From positions 1 through 45,462 of the forward strand of contig LFCU01000004.1 in assembly GCA_001044195.1 (NCBI GenBank): a DNA stretch of 45,462 nucleotides. The letters are read 5' to 3'. Of this stretch, positions 43,525 through 45,462 are shown in pieces (within the stretch, counting starts at the first letter, position 1; each line of letters starts with the position of its first letter). The stretch comes from Candidatus Achromatium palustre (lineage in GTDB: Bacteria; Pseudomonadota; Gammaproteobacteria; Chromatiales; Chromatiaceae). The notes beneath the pieces are model-generated. The model did no database searches, was not told the DNA's origin, and saw nothing but the letters and a program-made list of their open reading frames with translations. The position numbers were made by a program, and so were the translations under genes.

Positions 43525-45309
43525 ATGAAAACATATAAATCTTTATTATACATATTTATAAGTGCCATATTAACAAGTCTCATTGGCTGTACTGCTACGC
43601 AAAATCCAGTTGCGCAACACCAAACTACGAGTACCAATACTGGATTTGTTAATCCTGATATTCGTGGCCCACAGCAGAGACTAGGTTCACGTACTAATAA
43701 TAGCAAGCGTGTTGCCCTAGTCATAGGCAATGGGGCATATGTTCATGAACCAACATTAGCTAATCCAACTAACGATGCTGTTGATGTAGGTCAAAGATTA
43801 GATGAATTAGGTTTTCAAGTCACAGTCAAAACAGATCTGAAACGCTACCAAATGCGGGCTGTCATTGCAGAGTTTGGTATTGCTGCAACCAATGCTGAGG
43901 CCGCATTATTTTTCTATGCTGGTCATGCTGTACAAAATCATAACCAGAATTTTTTATTACCAATCGATATAACTACCAATAGCATCGAGGATGTTACTGA
44001 TCAAGCGATTAATCTAAATTATCCATTAGCAGAATTAGATCGAGCACGCAGCAAGGTTAATATAATCATCTTGGATGCCTGTCGCACACCACAGTTTACG
44101 CAAAGATTCCGTGGTAGAGCCAGGATGCGTGGGGAACAGGAACCTACTTTAGGCTTGGCGCAAATAAGGATGCAACCAGATACGATGATTGTCTATGCCA
44201 CCGAGCCAGGTAAGGGAGCAGTAGATAGCGTTGGTGGGCGTAATAGTCCGTTTACCACTGGTTTGTTACTAGCTTTGCGTTCTAGGGATTTAAGCTTGGG
44301 TGGAGTGTTAAGGACTACTAGTAAACAGGTAGTGCAACTTACTAAGGGTTATCAAGTACCCTATACCAATGGTCCCCGTATCTTGGATGATTTTCAGTTT
44401 GCTCAAGCTGCTACGCAATCAGTTGCCGCAACTCCAATAGTTACTCCAACTAAGCCTCATGTTATTCCAATTTCAGATACATCAGCACAAACGCAAGCAG
44501 AAACTGTGCGAATTGCAGCTTTGGAAGCTAAACGTAAGCAGGAAGAAGCAAGGATTGCCAGATTGAAACAAGAACAGATAGCTGCTGAACAAGCTTCACA
44601 GCAAGCGCGAGCAGAAGCAGCACGATTAGCTAAATTAGAAACGCAAAGGAAGGCTGAAGAAGCAAGAGTTGCTAGATTAGAACGGGAACGTATAGCGGCA
44701 GAAAAAGCAGCTAAAGCAAGACAAGAAGTCATGACTGAGATTATACGGAGTACCCGAGCAAATTTCGGTGGTTATTCCACAAGCGACCCATTAAAGGTAT
44801 ATGTCATGCCTTTCATGTCATCAGATCGTTTCACTGATTCAGAAATTGGCCGGATTGCCTGGGTTGGAGCGATGGATGGTACTAAGGATATAGCTTCTTT
44901 TTCTGATGGGAGGATGAAGTTCGTTTATAACGCAAGCAGAAAGGCATTTGAAAATGATTTGCAGCGGGATAGCTTTTGGCGGGATATGCGTTCAGGTAAC
45001 AACATTAAATCTATTTTGAAAGGAACTGTGAATCGTAAAGGTTCCAATGCCCTTATATATGGTTTGTATGACGGTGATGATAGTAGTCTGGAGATAACAG
45101 TTTATTTGTATGCAAGAAGATATGATGTCGTCTTTAAAAAACGTTACCGTAGTATTGAAACAACATGGAATGTTGTTATGGGCTTATCAAGGAACAAAAA
45201 AGCAGGCAGCAGCTTAACTTATAAACAAAAAGCCCTACAAAGGAAGATTCATGAAAAAGTGAAATTGGGGGTCGTGAGGTTATTGCGACAATATATGGAA
45301 GGGGTATAG
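43525..45309 (+). CDS. Lipoprotein with caspase (peptidase C14) domain and coiled coil
   Basis: A 594-residue lipoprotein: lipobox LIGC (Cys22). The caspase-fold domain at about 61-290 has RVALVIGNGAY, FFYAGHAVQ (His134; the usual GHG is GHA here), NFLLPID, IILDACR (Cys186) and SVGGRNSPFTTGLL. An Ala/Glu/Lys/Arg-rich coiled coil with 11-residue-like repeats (EEARIARLKQEQIAAEQA) spans about 332-403. A globular C-terminal domain (about 410-594) of unknown type contains YVMPFMSSDRFTDSEIG. No FGE domain, unlike the paralogue at 27957-29846. It stands between 130-bp direct repeats. Confidence 0.92.
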   Translation: MKTYKSLLYIFISAILTSLIGCTATQNPVAQHQTTSTNTGFVNPDIRGPQQRLGSRTNNSKRVALVIGNGAYVHEPTLANPTNDAVDVGQRLDELGFQVTVKTDLKRYQMRAVIAEFGIAATNAEAALFFYAGHAVQNHNQNFLLPIDITTNSIEDVTDQAINLNYPLAELDRARSKVNIIILDACRTPQFTQRFRGRARMRGEQEPTLGLAQIRMQPDTMIVYATEPGKGAVDSVGGRNSPFTTGLLLALRSRDLSLGGVLRTTSKQVVQLTKGYQVPYTNGPRILDDFQFAQAATQSVAATPIVTPTKPHVIPISDTSAQTQAETVRIAALEAKRKQEEARIARLKQEQIAAEQASQQARAEAARLAKLETQRKAEEARVARLERERIAAEKAAKARQEVMTEIIRSTRANFGGYSTSDPLKVYVMPFMSSDRFTDSEIGRIAWVGAMDGTKDIASFSDGRMKFVYNASRKAFENDLQRDSFWRDMRSGNNIKSILKGTVNRKGSNALIYGLYDGDDSSLEITVYLYARRYDVVFKKRYRSIETTWNVVMGLSRNKKAGSSLTYKQKALQRKIHEKVKLGVVRLLRQYMEGV

Positions 45310-45332
45310 GAGGGATAAACCTCGTACAGCCA

Positions 45333-45462
45333 GTAGCATCTGGTGCCGAGGCTTAAGCCTCAGGTTGTCAATAAGATTTATGCACCAAATTTGTGTTAAT
45401 GTTAGAACGATGCTTTGTAATCCTCAAGTAAAAAAATGATAACCCCCTCCCCATTTTAATTC
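45333..45462 (+). repeat. 130-bp direct repeat, right copy (reaches window edge)
   Basis: Matches 43138-43267 with one mismatch. In this copy GAGGCTTAAGCCTC is a perfect 14-bp palindrome. It begins 24 bp after the caspase gene stop. Confidence 0.9.

Overview
The window looks like a chromosomal segment of an AT-rich, Gram-negative gammaproteobacterium. A large sulfur bacterium of the Thiotrichaceae (Beggiatoa/Achromatium type) is my best guess, not proven. The reasons are an LpxL-type lipid A acyltransferase, RelA of the gammaproteobacterial type, GrpE, QueC, HtpX, a Tyr/Pro/Asn-rich exported protein resembling sulfur-globule envelope proteins, two caspase-fold lipoproteins, and many short palindromic repeats between genes. 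No rRNA, tRNA or CRISPR was seen.

Layout. 1-4126: an IS1-family copy cut by the window edge and an internally deleted IS1 (3711-4126) face away from each other. Between them lie the sulfur-globule-like gene and a NitT/TauT-type ABC ATPase and permease pair, the permease with an unusual inserted domain. 4109-23512, nearly all on the minus strand: a surface polysaccharide (O-antigen/EPS) cluster. It holds a Wzx-like flippase, two SGNH hydrolases, a carbamoyltransferase/SxtJ/DUF5989 module, GT2, a B12-binding radical SAM gene (split), a C-methyltransferase, an Rpn-XisI-Rpn island, a GT39-like membrane glycosyltransferase, an RmlD-like reductase, GT4, a formyltransferase, a DegT aminotransferase and a truncated GT4. 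The predicted product is a polymer with deoxy, amino/N-formyl, C-methyl and carbamoyl sugars. 23510-25200: a scar zone of MITEs, a frameshifted unknown gene and a nonsense-mutated hicB. 25216-31073: a fused osmoprotectant-type transporter, a small exported protein, a caspase-FGE lipoprotein and HtpX, all on the minus strand. 31544-45309: plus-strand glycogen phosphorylase, a PD-(D/E)XK protein, LpxL, RelA, several small membrane or exported proteins, GrpE, QueC and a second caspase lipoprotein flanked by 130-bp direct repeats.

The main discovery is the small non-autonomous mobile DNA. At least four families of short inverted-repeat elements occur. For two of them I can rebuild the insertion. 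Removing one 97-bp element (12526-12622) with one TA rejoins a B12/radical SAM gene in frame, and removing one 102-bp element (23686-23787) with one TA rejoins an unknown gene in frame. Other copies supply the stop codon and last residues of a glycosyltransferase, and an IS1 end does the same for the flippase. Several real genes or relics are too short or too broken to stand out as long open frames: DUF5989, an xisH remnant, a hicB pseudogene and the 3' end of a second GT39.
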